Shown here: positions 1-7,626 of the stretch, one piece after another
How positions within the stretch are numbered: position 1 is the stretch's first letter
Layout of the letters: each line of letters begins with the position of its first letter
NCBI RefSeq assembly: GCF_004799445.1
Contig: NZ_SSNA01000210.1
Location: 1 to 36,815 of the forward strand
DNA: 36,815 nucleotides
Source of the DNA: Bradyrhizobium sp.
GTDB taxonomy: Bacteria; Pseudomonadota; Alphaproteobacteria; Rhizobiales; Xanthobacteraceae
Reading direction: 5' to 3'
Notes under the pieces: model-generated
Seen by the model: the letters and a program-made list of their open reading frames with translations, nothing else
What the model was told of the DNA's origin: nothing
Database searches by the model: none
Program-made: the position numbers and the translations under genes

Positions 1-40
1 TGCTCTGACTGCGGTCATCGCCAACGACAAAGCGTGTCAT
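1..40 (-). CDS. Transposase, probable IS1182-type DDE family, N-terminal fragment cut by window edge
   Basis: Only the first 13 codons are in the window. Reading the minus strand from the ATG at 40 gives MTRFVVGDDRSQS, which I recognise as the usual N-terminus of IS1182-family transposases in rhizobia. A good ribosome binding site (GGAGGA) lies just upstream. The rest of the gene lies left of position 1, so integrity cannot be judged. The sequence at 41-110 would hold the terminal inverted repeat of the IS, but without the other end I cannot define it. The family call rests on a short match from memory. Confidence 0.5.
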   Translation of the reverse strand, partial: MTRFVVGDDRSQS

Positions 41-110
41 CGAATCCTCCGGCCAAATCGCAGGAGAATCATATCATTTGATGGTGTTTTCACACAGCCT
101 GGACCCAGAA

Positions 111-124
111 CGGACTTCGGTCCG
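111..124. other. Small UUCG-loop hairpin upstream of the substrate-binding protein gene
   Basis: CGGAC-TTCG-GTCCG forms a perfect 5-bp stem with a TTCG tetraloop, between the probable IS end and the substrate-binding protein start. No T-tract follows on either strand, so it is not a convincing terminator. It may be an RNA structure in the leader of the next gene or simply chance. Confidence 0.3.
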
Positions 125-162
125 CAGTTATGCTACGGTGGTGGACGGTACTGGGAGGGCAA

Positions 163-1125
163 ATGAGGCGGCGCGATTTAATCACGCTCATTGGCGGCGC
201 GGCAGCGTGGCCGCTTGGGGCGCGGGCGCAGCATATGAAGATGTACACGATCGGTGTCCTCACCTTAACTAGTCCAGACCCGAAGCCGCTGCTGGAAGCG
301 TTGCGCGAGGGCCTGCGCGATGCGGGCTATGTCGAAGGACGCAATCTTCGCCTTGAAATACGCTCGGCTGCTGGCAGGCCGGACCTTCAGTTGGAAAAGG
401 CCGCCGAACTGGTCGGCCTTAAGGTCGACTTAATAGTCACATTTTTCACGCCCGCAGCGTTGGCGGCGAAACAGGCAACGCGCGACATACCAATCGTGAT
501 GGCAGGCGCGGGCGATCCGGTTGCGAGCGGCCTCGTCGCGAGCCTCGCCCAGCCGGGTGGCAACGTCACGGGGCAGTCGAGCGGCGGCGCGGAGTTGGCC
601 GGAAAGAGCGTGGAGCTGATCCGCGAACTCATTCCTACCGCGCAACGTCTCGGCGTGCTCGGCGACGAGAACGATCCCTTTGTTAAGCCGTACGTGGAAC
701 AGATCCGGGAAGCTGCGCGCCGCGCTGGTGTGGAAGTGGACCCTATCATGCTCCGACCAGAACTATCACTGGAGGCTGCTTTTAAAAGTTTGGCCGGCAA
801 AGGCGCAGACGCACTCCTGATTCAAGGAAGCATCGCGCACAAGGAAATGCTGGACTTGGCGATAGAACATCGCTTGCCAGCGGTGACGTCGACTCGGCTC
901 GGGCCGTCACTCGGAGCGCTGATGTCGTACGGCTCGGATTATTTCGCATTGGCACGCCAGAGCGCGATCTATGTCGACAAGATACTTAAGGGCGCCAGGC
1001 CAGCAGATCTGCCGGTCGCCTTTCCCACCAAATTCTTATTGATCATCAACGTTACAACCGCCAAGACCCTGGGCATCAACATATCACCGACGATGCTGAG
1101 CCGCGCCGACGAGGTCATCGAATAA
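163..1125 (+). CDS. Orphan ABC transporter substrate-binding protein (PF04392 family), Tat-type signal
   Basis: The 320-aa product looks like the PF04392 family of periplasmic substrate-binding proteins, which is very abundant in Bradyrhizobium and usually of unknown ligand. The ATG at 163 is preferred over the one at 130 because a GGGAGGG ribosome binding site lies a few bases upstream and because the protein then opens with MRRRDLITLIGGAAAWPLGA, a twin-arginine-like export signal ending near ARAQ. The body has the family's two-lobe layout, including 'PGGNVTG' in the first half and 'RRAGVEVDP' in the second. No permease or ATPase gene is next to it, so it is an orphan that must either share a transporter encoded elsewhere or act in sensing. 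It lies between an IS fragment and two recombinases, which suggests it is cargo of the integrated element. Confidence 0.85.
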   Translation: MRRRDLITLIGGAAAWPLGARAQHMKMYTIGVLTLTSPDPKPLLEALREGLRDAGYVEGRNLRLEIRSAAGRPDLQLEKAAELVGLKVDLIVTFFTPAALAAKQATRDIPIVMAGAGDPVASGLVASLAQPGGNVTGQSSGGAELAGKSVELIRELIPTAQRLGVLGDENDPFVKPYVEQIREAARRAGVEVDPIMLRPELSLEAAFKSLAGKGADALLIQGSIAHKEMLDLAIEHRLPAVTSTRLGPSLGALMSYGSDYFALARQSAIYVDKILKGARPADLPVAFPTKFLLIINVTTAKTLGINISPTMLSRADEVIE

Positions 1126-1169
1126 AAACGCGCCATGTCGGGGTCTGGCACAAACCGGCGGTTAGAGGT

Positions 1170-1195
1170 CGGGCAGAGCATGTCCGCTCTGCCCG
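1170..1195. terminator. Bidirectional stem-loop between convergent genes
   Basis: CGGGCAGAGC and GCTCTGCCCG form a perfect 10-bp GC-rich stem around a 6-nt loop (ATGTCC). It lies between the 3' end of the substrate-binding protein gene and the convergent recombinase gene ending at 1202. There is no long T-tract on either side, so termination efficiency is uncertain, but the position fits a shared terminator. Confidence 0.55.
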
Positions 1196-1201
1196 GGTAT
1201 T

Positions 1202-1834
1202 TCAGACATCAACTTGTTCCGCTATTGCCAGGGCGTCATCGACCTCAATGCCGAGATACCGGACCGTGCTTTCGATCTTGGTATGCCCGAGCAAGAGTTG
1301 GACAGCCCTCAGGTTGCCCGTCCGCCGATAGATCAGGGTGGCTTTTGTGCGTCGCAGTGAATGCGTGCCAAACAGTCTCGGATCCAGTCCAACGCTGCCG
1401 ATCCACTCAGAGACCAGACGAGCATATTGGCGGGTTGTCATACTGCGGCCAGCACCGCGACGACCTGTGAACAAAAACTCGCCGGGCCTCTTTTTGGCAG
1501 CCTTCAAATAGTCGTCGATGGCTTGGCGGGTCTGCTCGCTCAATTCAAATCTGACGGGCCGCCCGGTCTTCTTTTGTCGAACGGTTGCGCGATCCGCCGT
1601 GTATCCACCTGCGGCGACATCCTCGACCCGGATGGCGATGACATCACAGCCACGAAGTTTGCTGTCGATTGCCAGATTGAACATGGCGAGGTCGCGAGCG
1701 CGGCCCTCGATCTGGAGCTTTGTCCGGATCGACCAGACGTGTTTGGGTCGCAGCGGCGGCTTTGCCCCAGTCAGCTTGCCCTTGTTCCACGGCACTCGGC
1801 TGGGCGCTGCGGGCTCATTCAATTGGTCTTGCAT
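1202..1834 (-). CDS. Tyrosine recombinase/integrase, short form lacking an N-terminal arm domain
   Basis: The 210-aa protein is essentially a catalytic domain of the phage-integrase family, which cuts and rejoins DNA through a covalent 3'-phosphotyrosine. The catalytic residues are in order: Arg61 (in LRGCDV), Lys89 in the beta-hairpin, His158 and Arg161 (HSLR), His184 (LLGHT) and the nucleophile Tyr193 (VRYLG). All are present, so it looks active. There is no arm-binding or SAM-like core-binding domain of normal size, which matches a family of ~200-aa solo recombinases common in rhizobia and often plasmid- or island-borne. A GAGGAG ribosome binding site lies about 8 nt upstream of the ATG at 1834. 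It is tandem with the larger integrase but separated from it by ~137 bp. Confidence 0.85.
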   Translation of the reverse strand: MQDQLNEPAAPSRVPWNKGKLTGAKPPLRPKHVWSIRTKLQIEGRARDLAMFNLAIDSKLRGCDVIAIRVEDVAAGGYTADRATVRQKKTGRPVRFELSEQTRQAIDDYLKAAKKRPGEFLFTGRRGAGRSMTTRQYARLVSEWIGSVGLDPRLFGTHSLRRTKATLIYRRTGNLRAVQLLLGHTKIESTVRYLGIEVDDALAIAEQVDV

Positions 1835-1971
1835 GATCGTACTCCTCGGCTCGGTTGCGGAGGACTGGGAGCATGTGCCGGCCAGAGCAGACTTCCATCC
1901 GGCCGACCAAGACCCGAAATGTTGGAGATCCGTCTCACATCGGGAGATTTTTAAAGTCCTCCGCGGCCTGG

Positions 1972-3228
1972 TTAACCGGATGCAAGCAGCGTAGGTTCGC
2001 CCATAGCCTTTGCTATCGACCCGCTTATTGCGTCGGACGCGCGCCGCAAGGGGTCTGCCGCGAGATGAGCATATCGCTCCGTGGTTTTGAAATTCGAATG
2101 TCCGAGCAACTTGCCAATGACAGGCAGGCCGAAACCGGATCCAGCACCGACGCTTGCGAAGGAGTGCCGCAGATCATGGAGCCTGAGACCTGCCAAATCA
2201 GCCCTTTTGGAAACCAGCGTCCACGGTCGTTGAAGGTCCGCCCGTGGCTTGTCGGCCTCGATACCCGCGATGACAAACTTTCCGACGCGCGGCAGGTTTT
2301 CGAGAACCGCAAGCGCCGCCAATCCAAGTACGATGGTCTTCTTCCCGGTTTTCGAATCCGGCAAAAACAGCAGTCCGCGTTGGAAATCGACGTGGTCCCA
2401 GCGTAAATCAAGAATCTCACGCAGGCGGGCCCCCGTAAATATCAATAGGCGCAACGCTGCCGCTGCGTGCGGGCCGATATTGGTGATGCGATTCTCACTT
2501 TTCCGGGCATGCTTTGACCTGCTTTGCTTGACCCAAGGAATGCCAACCGTCTCGGCTTCCCGAATCGCCTCACCGAGGCGAAGGAGTTCTGGTTCCGAAA
2601 GATACCGCTCACGAGTTTCCTCGCGAAACTTTTCAATTGCGGTGGCTGGATTGGCCATACGTTCCGGTAGTTGGCCGGATCGCAGGCCGTAGGCGTAGGC
2701 TGCACCGATCAGGGCTAACACCCGGTTGGCCGTTACGGGGTGGGCCTTGCCGATAGCCTTATGCAGACGCTCGATGTCCGTACGGCTCAGGGAGGGGGCT
2801 TTGCGTGTCCCTAGGGCCGGCACAATATGGTTGTCCACATAACCCTGAAATAGCTTCGCAGTCCGGGCTTTCCGCTTTGCACGAATGTGATCGTCCATGA
2901 ACCCGATGAGGAGGTCGCTAACGGTCTCTGCCTTTCGCGCATTTGACCGCTCTGCGGCTGGATCGTCGCCTAGTCTTACGCGGGCGAGAATGCCTGACGC
3001 CTCATTTCGGGCCTCCTCGGGCGTCAGGTTTTTGGGGGTGCCTATTACCATCCTTCGCTTGGAGACATTGCGTCCGCCTGCGCCGGGACGATACTCTACG
3101 ATATATGAGAGGGCGCCAGTCGGTGAGGCTTTCAGTCCGAAACCTGTGAGATCGGTGTCATAGAAGATAGTTGGCCGGGTGACTGCGGGCAGGGCGGACA
3201 AGGCTCGTCGTCCGATCTTGATCTCCAA
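1972..3228 (-). CDS. Island-type tyrosine integrase with N-terminal arm-binding (DUF4102-like) domain
   Basis: The 418-aa product has the layout of genomic-island integrases: an N-terminal arm-DNA-binding domain (residues ~1-95, with 'DTDLTGFGLK'), a SAM-like core-binding domain (~100-200), and a catalytic domain. Catalytic residues are Arg268 (GARLRE), Lys293, His351 and Arg354 (HDLRH), His377 (LLGHS) and Tyr386 (ERYAH), all intact. The start is a TTG at 3228; the frame upstream is closed by a TGA at 3250-3252, so no upstream ATG or GTG is possible in frame. The gene reads away from the tRNA fragment ending at 3410, the usual arrangement for an integrase beside its attachment site. This is probably the enzyme that inserted the element. 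Confidence 0.9.
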   Translation of the reverse strand: MEIKIGRRALSALPAVTRPTIFYDTDLTGFGLKASPTGALSYIVEYRPGAGGRNVSKRRMVIGTPKNLTPEEARNEASGILARVRLGDDPAAERSNARKAETVSDLLIGFMDDHIRAKRKARTAKLFQGYVDNHIVPALGTRKAPSLSRTDIERLHKAIGKAHPVTANRVLALIGAAYAYGLRSGQLPERMANPATAIEKFREETRERYLSEPELLRLGEAIREAETVGIPWVKQSRSKHARKSENRITNIGPHAAAALRLLIFTGARLREILDLRWDHVDFQRGLLFLPDSKTGKKTIVLGLAALAVLENLPRVGKFVIAGIEADKPRADLQRPWTLVSKRADLAGLRLHDLRHSFASVGAGSGFGLPVIGKLLGHSNFKTTERYAHLAADPLRRASDAISGSIAKAMGEPTLLASG

Positions 3229-3365
3229 ATCGCCACCGAGTCGCCACCATCACCAGAAACGATAGCATAGCTCAGGAAACGTAGGGAGAAAGAAGTATCG
3301 ATAAATGAGGGTGTTGTGTAGTATGAGGCAACTCTAGGATACTCTGGGAAACGTGACTTATCAGC

Positions 3366-3410
3366 TTTGGGTACTGCAGGTCGTTGGTTCGAATCCAGCT
3401 GCCCCGACCA
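3366..3410 (+). repeat. 3' tRNA fragment, probable distal attachment site (att) of the integrated element
   Basis: The stretch contains a complete T-arm (GTTGG, loop TTCGAAT, CCAGC), then TGCCCCG, discriminator A and CCA, preceded by a variable region and TTTGGGT, which looks like an anticodon loop with TGG. That suggests tRNA-Pro(UGG), though I am not certain of the isoacceptor. The 5' half (acceptor strand expected CGGGGCA, and D-arm) is missing upstream. Elements that enter the 3' end of a tRNA gene leave an intact tRNA at one end and a 3' copy at the other. With this orientation the element lies to the left of 3410 and native chromosome to the right. Confidence 0.75.
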
Positions 3411-3710
3411 AAGACAATCCTGAAATCAGATATTTGGCTGTCGATCTCTACAATCGTAATCAACTTAAATCGGCACCGGATAGTCACCATTCGAGTTTTG
3501 CTTACACGGAACGGCACCGCCGGCCGCGCTCTGCCAGATTCCATGTTAGGAGAACCCAGCCGCCACGGCGACTTTCTTGCAGGCTCCTTGGTCCTTTAGA
3601 TGTCTGCTGACTTCTAAAAGGGAAGCCCGCGGTCCGCGCCAAAGCCGGCCTATGCGTAACGGCTTCACAAACGAACACCCATCAATTCGGTAACGGCGGT
3701 AGGTTGCGAC
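3411..3710. other. Gene-free interval right of the attachment site
   Basis: No convincing coding region, RNA gene or strong terminator is visible in these 300 bases. Short open frames exist on both strands, but none has family resemblance or a sensible ribosome binding site. The end of the interval holds the start region of the epimerase gene, with a modest AGG about 7 nt before its ATG. It is plausibly the original flank downstream of the tRNA plus the promoter of the epimerase. Confidence 0.5.
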
Positions 3711-4733
3711 ATGCGAGTTCTGGTCACCGGCAACGCCGGATTCATCGGCTTTCACACCGCTGCGCGCCTGCTGCAGCGAGGAGATTCCGTCGTCGGGATC
3801 GACGTTGTCAACGACTACTACTCCCCTGAGATCAAGGAGTCCCGGCTCGAAGTTCTCGAGCAAATAGCATTACAAAGCCCTGGAGACTATCGCTTCCACC
3901 GCTTCAATCTGGCGGATCCTGCAGCCGTCAAGAGTTGCTTCTCCGATGGCCCTTTCGATAGGGTCATTCATCTCGCGGCCCAGGCCGGCGTTCGCTATAG
4001 CCTGGAGAACCCTCACGCCTATGTCGAAAGCAACATCGTAGCCTTCACCAACATCCTGGAGGCGTGCCGATATGCAAAGGTCGATCACTTGACCTATGCA
4101 AGCACAAGCAGCGTCTATGGCGCGAATACCCATATGCCGTTCAGTGAACATCGGGGCGCCGACCATCCGCTGCAGTTCTATGCCGCCACCAAACGCGCCA
4201 ATGAATTGATGGCCCACAGCTACAGTCACCTGTTCAAGCTGCCGACAAGCGGGTTGCGGTTTTTTACGGTCTACGGGCCGTGGGGTCGACCCGATATGGC
4301 GCTGTTCCTGTTTACCAAGAACATTCTGGCGGGAGAGCCCATCAAGCTCTTCAACAACGGCCAACACATTCGCGATTTTACCTACGTCGACGACATCGTC
4401 GAAGGCGTTCTCCGCGTCAGCGATGACATCGCGCGTCCTGATCCTGATTGGGATAGCGACAATCCGGATCCGGCGACGAGCAACGCGCCCTTTCGCATTC
4501 TCAACATCGGCAATAACAGCCCGGTCCACCTCATCGAGTACGTTGAAGCGATCGAGGAGGCATTGGGAAGAAAGGCGATCCGGGAATTGCTGCCTTTGCA
4601 GCCCGGCGACGTCCCGAATACATCCGCGGATGTGAGTTCGCTCGTCAAGGCCGTAGGGTATCAGCCGAGGACTCCGGTCCGCGAAGGCGTGGCTCGCTTT
4701 GTCAACTGGTACCGTGATTACTTTAAAGTCTAG
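3711..4733 (+). CDS. UDP-glucuronate 4-epimerase (extended SDR family)
   Basis: The 340-aa protein belongs to the NAD-dependent epimerase/dehydratase family and best fits UDP-glucuronate 4-epimerases (CapI/LpsL type), which make UDP-galacturonate for capsule, exopolysaccharide or LPS. The Rossmann motif is at residues 7-12 (GNAGFIG, with Asn replacing the more usual Gly), followed by the FHTAARLL helix and 'GIDVVNDYY', typical of this subgroup. The catalytic set is STSSVYG (131-137), Tyr157 and Lys161 in YAATK. 'RFFTVYGPWGRPDMA' is also a subgroup hallmark. Length is normal. It stands alone between the attachment site and a TetR gene. UDP-galacturonate could feed the lipid A/LPS decoration genes at 30289-34032, but that link is only inference. 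Confidence 0.85.
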   Translation: MRVLVTGNAGFIGFHTAARLLQRGDSVVGIDVVNDYYSPEIKESRLEVLEQIALQSPGDYRFHRFNLADPAAVKSCFSDGPFDRVIHLAAQAGVRYSLENPHAYVESNIVAFTNILEACRYAKVDHLTYASTSSVYGANTHMPFSEHRGADHPLQFYAATKRANELMAHSYSHLFKLPTSGLRFFTVYGPWGRPDMALFLFTKNILAGEPIKLFNNGQHIRDFTYVDDIVEGVLRVSDDIARPDPDWDSDNPDPATSNAPFRILNIGNNSPVHLIEYVEAIEEALGRKAIRELLPLQPGDVPNTSADVSSLVKAVGYQPRTPVREGVARFVNWYRDYFKV

Positions 4734-4784
4734 AAAATGAAGACATGAACGCAAGCGGCTTCGGATCCTTTTACTGTAACGCGC

Positions 4785-4805
4785 TTGACTACACTGATCG
4801 GTGTA
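4785..4805 (+). promoter_or_regulatory. Probable TetR autoregulatory operator overlapping a -35 element
   Basis: TTGACT at 4785-4790 resembles a -35 hexamer. Overlapping it is an inverted repeat, TACAC-TGATCG-GTGTA (4790-4805), whose 5-bp arms match exactly. It lies 43 bp before the ATG of the TetR-family gene. Placement over the -35 region is typical of a repressor operator. No strong -10 is evident; TATGGC at the right spacing is poor. Confidence 0.5.
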
Positions 4806-4847
4806 AGTATGGCCACTTGGGGCAACCGGAATGTGGTCTGTGTAACG

Positions 4848-5510
4848 ATGAGTCGTGATGCCGCCCGACAAGCCATGAAGGACAGGATCCTCGAGACCAC
4901 CGACCGGCTGTTCTACGGGCAGGGCATTCGCGCCGTCGGGGTCGACTCGATCGCCGCCGAAATCGGGATCAGCAAGCGCACGCTGTATAACTATTTCCCG
5001 TCCAAGGACGCGCTGATTGTCGCGTATCTGATGCGCCGCGCCGTTCCGCGTAGCATTCCCGACCGGCCACCCCTTGAGCAGATACTGGGCGTTTTCGATT
5101 GGCTCGAACGCTGGTTCGCGAGCAAGGCGTTTCGCGGCTGCCCCTTCGTCAACGCCGTCGCCGAAATAGGGGAGCGCGGCCACCCGGCGACCCGGATTGC
5201 CATCGATCAAAAGGAACGGCGGCGTGTCGCATTCCGAGATATTTTGACGCGGCTTGGCGTCGCCGATCCCGACGGCCTTGCGACCCAGCTGACGATCCTG
5301 GTGGAAGGCGCCATGGCAGCGGCGCTGGTGCGTGACGACCCGGCCATGGCACGGGCAGCGAAGTCGGCGGCCCGGGTGCTGCTGACCGCGGCGGGCGTGC
5401 CTGAAGGCGAGGAAAGCAGGCCGGCTCCGGAAATAACGGCGCGGCGGCGAACTCGGAAATCTCCGTCTCGCAGCGAGACAGCTGGCCGCGCCGCCACGCG
5501 CCGACGATGA
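4848..5510 (+). CDS. TetR/AcrR family transcriptional regulator
   Basis: This is a 220-aa helix-turn-helix repressor. The DNA-binding domain covers residues ~8-58 (MKDRILETTDRLFYGQGI, then GVDSIAAEIGISKRTLYNYF with the recognition helix and the typical 'YFPSKDALI' end). The C-terminal ligand domain contains 'SKAFRGCPFVNAVAEIG', seen in one broad TetR subgroup. I chose the ATG at 4848 because earlier in-frame starts (TTG at 4785, ATG at 4809) would overlap the palindromic operator at 4790-4805. The C-terminus ends in an Arg-rich low-complexity tail from about residue 195. No divergent or downstream same-strand partner gene is adjacent, so the target other than itself is unknown. Confidence 0.85.
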   Translation: MSRDAARQAMKDRILETTDRLFYGQGIRAVGVDSIAAEIGISKRTLYNYFPSKDALIVAYLMRRAVPRSIPDRPPLEQILGVFDWLERWFASKAFRGCPFVNAVAEIGERGHPATRIAIDQKERRRVAFRDILTRLGVADPDGLATQLTILVEGAMAAALVRDDPAMARAAKSAARVLLTAAGVPEGEESRPAPEITARRRTRKSPSRSETAGRAATRRR

Positions 5511-5588
5511 GCGTCGTTCTGCCGGTCTCCTGAGGGAATCACGTCACGCGCGGGTTGCGGCAACGGGGCAAATCGCAGTGACGAGCCG

Positions 5589-5996
5589 CTAAAGCGATCC
5601 ACCCGCAGCGGTGACCCTTCCGGGTCCGATCTTGAAATACTGCTTGGCAAAGGCCACGATTTCGCGGTCGGTGGGATGATCGGCGGCTTGAACCGCAACG
5701 ATGCGATCGCCGATGTGGGAATGTTGTTCGCGGAGAAACTTCGCGAGTTCCGTCTTGGCGCCGGCAGGACCAATGATCAGGATTTCGCCGGCATCGCTGA
5801 CGGCGTTCATCACCTGCGCAAGGAATTCCTTGTCAAATCCGGCATGGCCGCTGCCGATCGAGTTGGCCTTATGGTGGAGGTGGCGCGTCGGCATATGCGG
5901 ATGCAGGACAACCTCGTCGTCGCCCGACAGACCGATGTGAAAAACCTTGGCCTGCGAATGATCGATCCAGACGATGGCGTGGAAGTGGGTCGGCAT
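5589..5996 (-). CDS. Small protein of the 'translational machinery' family
   Basis: The 135-aa product matches my memory of a rhizobial family that databases name 'translational machinery protein', related in fold to release-factor/Pelota-like or host-attachment-like domains. Visible features are an N-terminal 'HAIVWIDHSQAKVF' strand, a central His-rich segment (HPHMPTRHLHHKANS) and 'EILIIGPAGAKTELAKFL', the conserved core of the fold. The function is not established; the database name is not proof of a role in translation. A strong AGGAGG ribosome binding site precedes the ATG at 5996. An FNR/FixK-type box at 6113-6126 lies ~120 bp upstream, suggesting microoxic induction. It is the only gene in its transcription unit unless read-through from the dehydrogenase gene ending at 6123 occurs. 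Confidence 0.75.
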   Translation of the reverse strand: MPTHFHAIVWIDHSQAKVFHIGLSGDDEVVLHPHMPTRHLHHKANSIGSGHAGFDKEFLAQVMNAVSDAGEILIIGPAGAKTELAKFLREQHSHIGDRIVAVQAADHPTDREIVAFAKQYFKIGPGRVTAAGGSL

Positions 5997-6108
5997 GGTT
6001 TTGTTCCTCCTGGCCTGCGATCTGTTGACCGTGGATCAATCTTGCACCAGATGCGCGGGCATGAGCGTTTTGAACTTGAGGGAACAAGCTACCGTATAGG
6101 CGTTTCGG

Positions 6109-6130
6109 TCGATTGATTCAGGTCAATCGA
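6109..6130 (-). promoter_or_regulatory. FNR/FixK-type anaerobox inside a 22-bp palindrome
   Basis: TTGATTCAGGTCAA (6113-6126) fits the FixK2/FNR consensus TTG(A/C)-N6-(T/G)CAA exactly. It is embedded in a longer perfect inverted repeat, TCGATTGA-6 nt-TCAATCGA. It overlaps the stop codon of the SagB-like gene and lies upstream of the gene starting at 5996. A -10-like TATACG is at 6093-6098 on the minus strand, which is closer to the box than ideal for class II activation, so the exact promoter is uncertain. Confidence 0.6.
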
Positions 6131-7613
6131 GTGAACCTTGTGCGGGCGGTGGCTCATCGGCCGATCCCGGTTTGCTGCCGCGGCCGAGGGCAAACTGACC
6201 GACCGGGCCCTCGACGTGGAATTCCAACCCGGTCATTTTCGCGAACAGGTCGATATTGTTGGTGCCGATCGCACAGCCACCGAGCCCCATATCGGTTGCC
6301 ATCATGTAGAGCGTCTGAAGCAATACACCGGCATCCTTCAGAATCAGCGAGTAGGCGACCGAGCTGTATTTCCATGAAACCCGGCCAAAGCGCGCGGCGA
6401 TCGTGATCAGAATCTGGGGCGCGGCGGGAGCTCCCATCGCAAATTCGGCAGCCGCCAGCTGCGCTTCGAGTTCTGGCGTCTTTACGCCGATCGGCACCAG
6501 CGCGTGCTGGTCGGCGTCGTAATGATAGAAGCCGCGCGCAAGTCCTTCGCAGTTGCCAACCGCCAGATAGAGCTCAAGCTCGTAGGCGCCGCCTCCCGAC
6601 GGATACGGCCTGGCGGCGTACGAGACATCAGGACCGCCGTTGCCGAGGTCGGCCTTGTCTTTCCACTTCGCCTGGATACGCGCGGCGCTATCGAGAAACC
6701 GTGCAAGCTCGGCGAGGGTGATCGGTCGGGTGTCGTCGAAGTCGCGCGTCGAATGGCGTTCATGCAGGAGCCTCGTGAACGGCGAGGGTGCTTCCGAGGA
6801 CGTGGCCGAGACCTTGCGCAGATCGATTTTCTTTCCAGGCCAGCGGGGTCGCACCGCCGGTGGCGGAGGTATCAGACCCGCATAGGGATATAATCCGCCA
6901 AGCGGGTTGGCCTGGCGCCCTTCCGTGCTGCGCGTATGGAATAGAAGATCGTGGAAATCCCAGAGAACGAGGTCGTCGTCACCCTCGGAGGCTCGCAGGC
7001 CATCGCCGTTTGCGTCGACCCTGAAAAGGATCTGGCAATCCACCAGCAATGCGAGAAGCTCGATTCCGGGAAAGCCGGGCTGCCGCCAGAATGCAGCGAC
7101 TTTTTGCGGCGTGGACAGCAAGGCGAGGGCGGTGGCGATCTTCGGATCGCAAATTCTGAATAATGCGCCGGCGCGGGGCGATTCCAGCACCATCTCATTG
7201 CCGCGCCGCCGCAAATAGGCAAAGCGCGACAGCGCAATCACGTCCTGATTGCCGAGCTTTGGCGTTTGCGGCCAATAATCGGGAACCTGCGGCTCAATGA
7301 CGACCTGATCCCTGTCGGCGCGCCCAAGGCCGAACTCCAGAAGGCCGCGCTGGGCCAATCGATGGACCAGCAGACCGATTTCCTTGTCGACGGCGCGGCC
7401 AGCCGTGAATGAAGCGAGTGCCAGGCCTGCGCGCAACTGATGCATACGATCCACGACGCCGGGACTGAACGTGCCCAGGCCGACCGAATAGTCGTCGAAG
7501 CAGGCAACAATACTCCCGTCCGCGTCGGCTTGGAGCGCGATGTGCGCGCTCAGCCGGGCGGAAATGCATGGTGGTGCGATCCGCCGCGCCTTCTTTTTTG
7601 CAGGAGCGCGCAA
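6123..7613 (-). CDS. SagB-type FMN-dependent dehydrogenase of a TOMM (azole RiPP) pathway
   Basis: The 496-aa protein fits SagB/ThcOx-family nitroreductase-like enzymes, which oxidise azolines to azoles using FMN. The nitroreductase-fold half begins at RHSTRDF (286-292), continues through PYPSGGGAYELELYLAV (337-353, a SagB signature) and ends with DMGLGGCAIG (441-450) and 'PVGQFALGRG'. The N-terminal ~250 residues form the winged-helix-like extension found in longer SagB homologues. The start is a TTG at 7613, 13 nt after the cyclodehydratase stop, with a GAGAGG ribosome binding site inside the spacer; the first downstream ATG would remove conserved sequence. It is the third gene of the precursor-cyclodehydratase-dehydrogenase operon. 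The expected product is thiazoles from the precursor's cysteines. Confidence 0.85.
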   Translation of the reverse strand: MRAPAKKKARRIAPPCISARLSAHIALQADADGSIVACFDDYSVGLGTFSPGVVDRMHQLRAGLALASFTAGRAVDKEIGLLVHRLAQRGLLEFGLGRADRDQVVIEPQVPDYWPQTPKLGNQDVIALSRFAYLRRRGNEMVLESPRAGALFRICDPKIATALALLSTPQKVAAFWRQPGFPGIELLALLVDCQILFRVDANGDGLRASEGDDDLVLWDFHDLLFHTRSTEGRQANPLGGLYPYAGLIPPPPAVRPRWPGKKIDLRKVSATSSEAPSPFTRLLHERHSTRDFDDTRPITLAELARFLDSAARIQAKWKDKADLGNGGPDVSYAARPYPSGGGAYELELYLAVGNCEGLARGFYHYDADQHALVPIGVKTPELEAQLAAAEFAMGAPAAPQILITIAARFGRVSWKYSSVAYSLILKDAGVLLQTLYMMATDMGLGGCAIGTNNIDLFAKMTGLEFHVEGPVGQFALGRGSKPGSADEPPPAQGSLD

Positions 7614-7626
7614 GCCCGGTGACCTC

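Noticed and set aside
3272..3544. Minus-strand frame containing GSWIRTNDL
   Set aside because: It is an antisense reading through the tRNA 3' fragment at 3366-3410; such frames are a known artefact near tRNA genes.
3870..5210. Long minus-strand frame opposite the epimerase and TetR genes
   Set aside because: It is the GC-bias shadow of two well-supported plus-strand genes and has no family resemblance.
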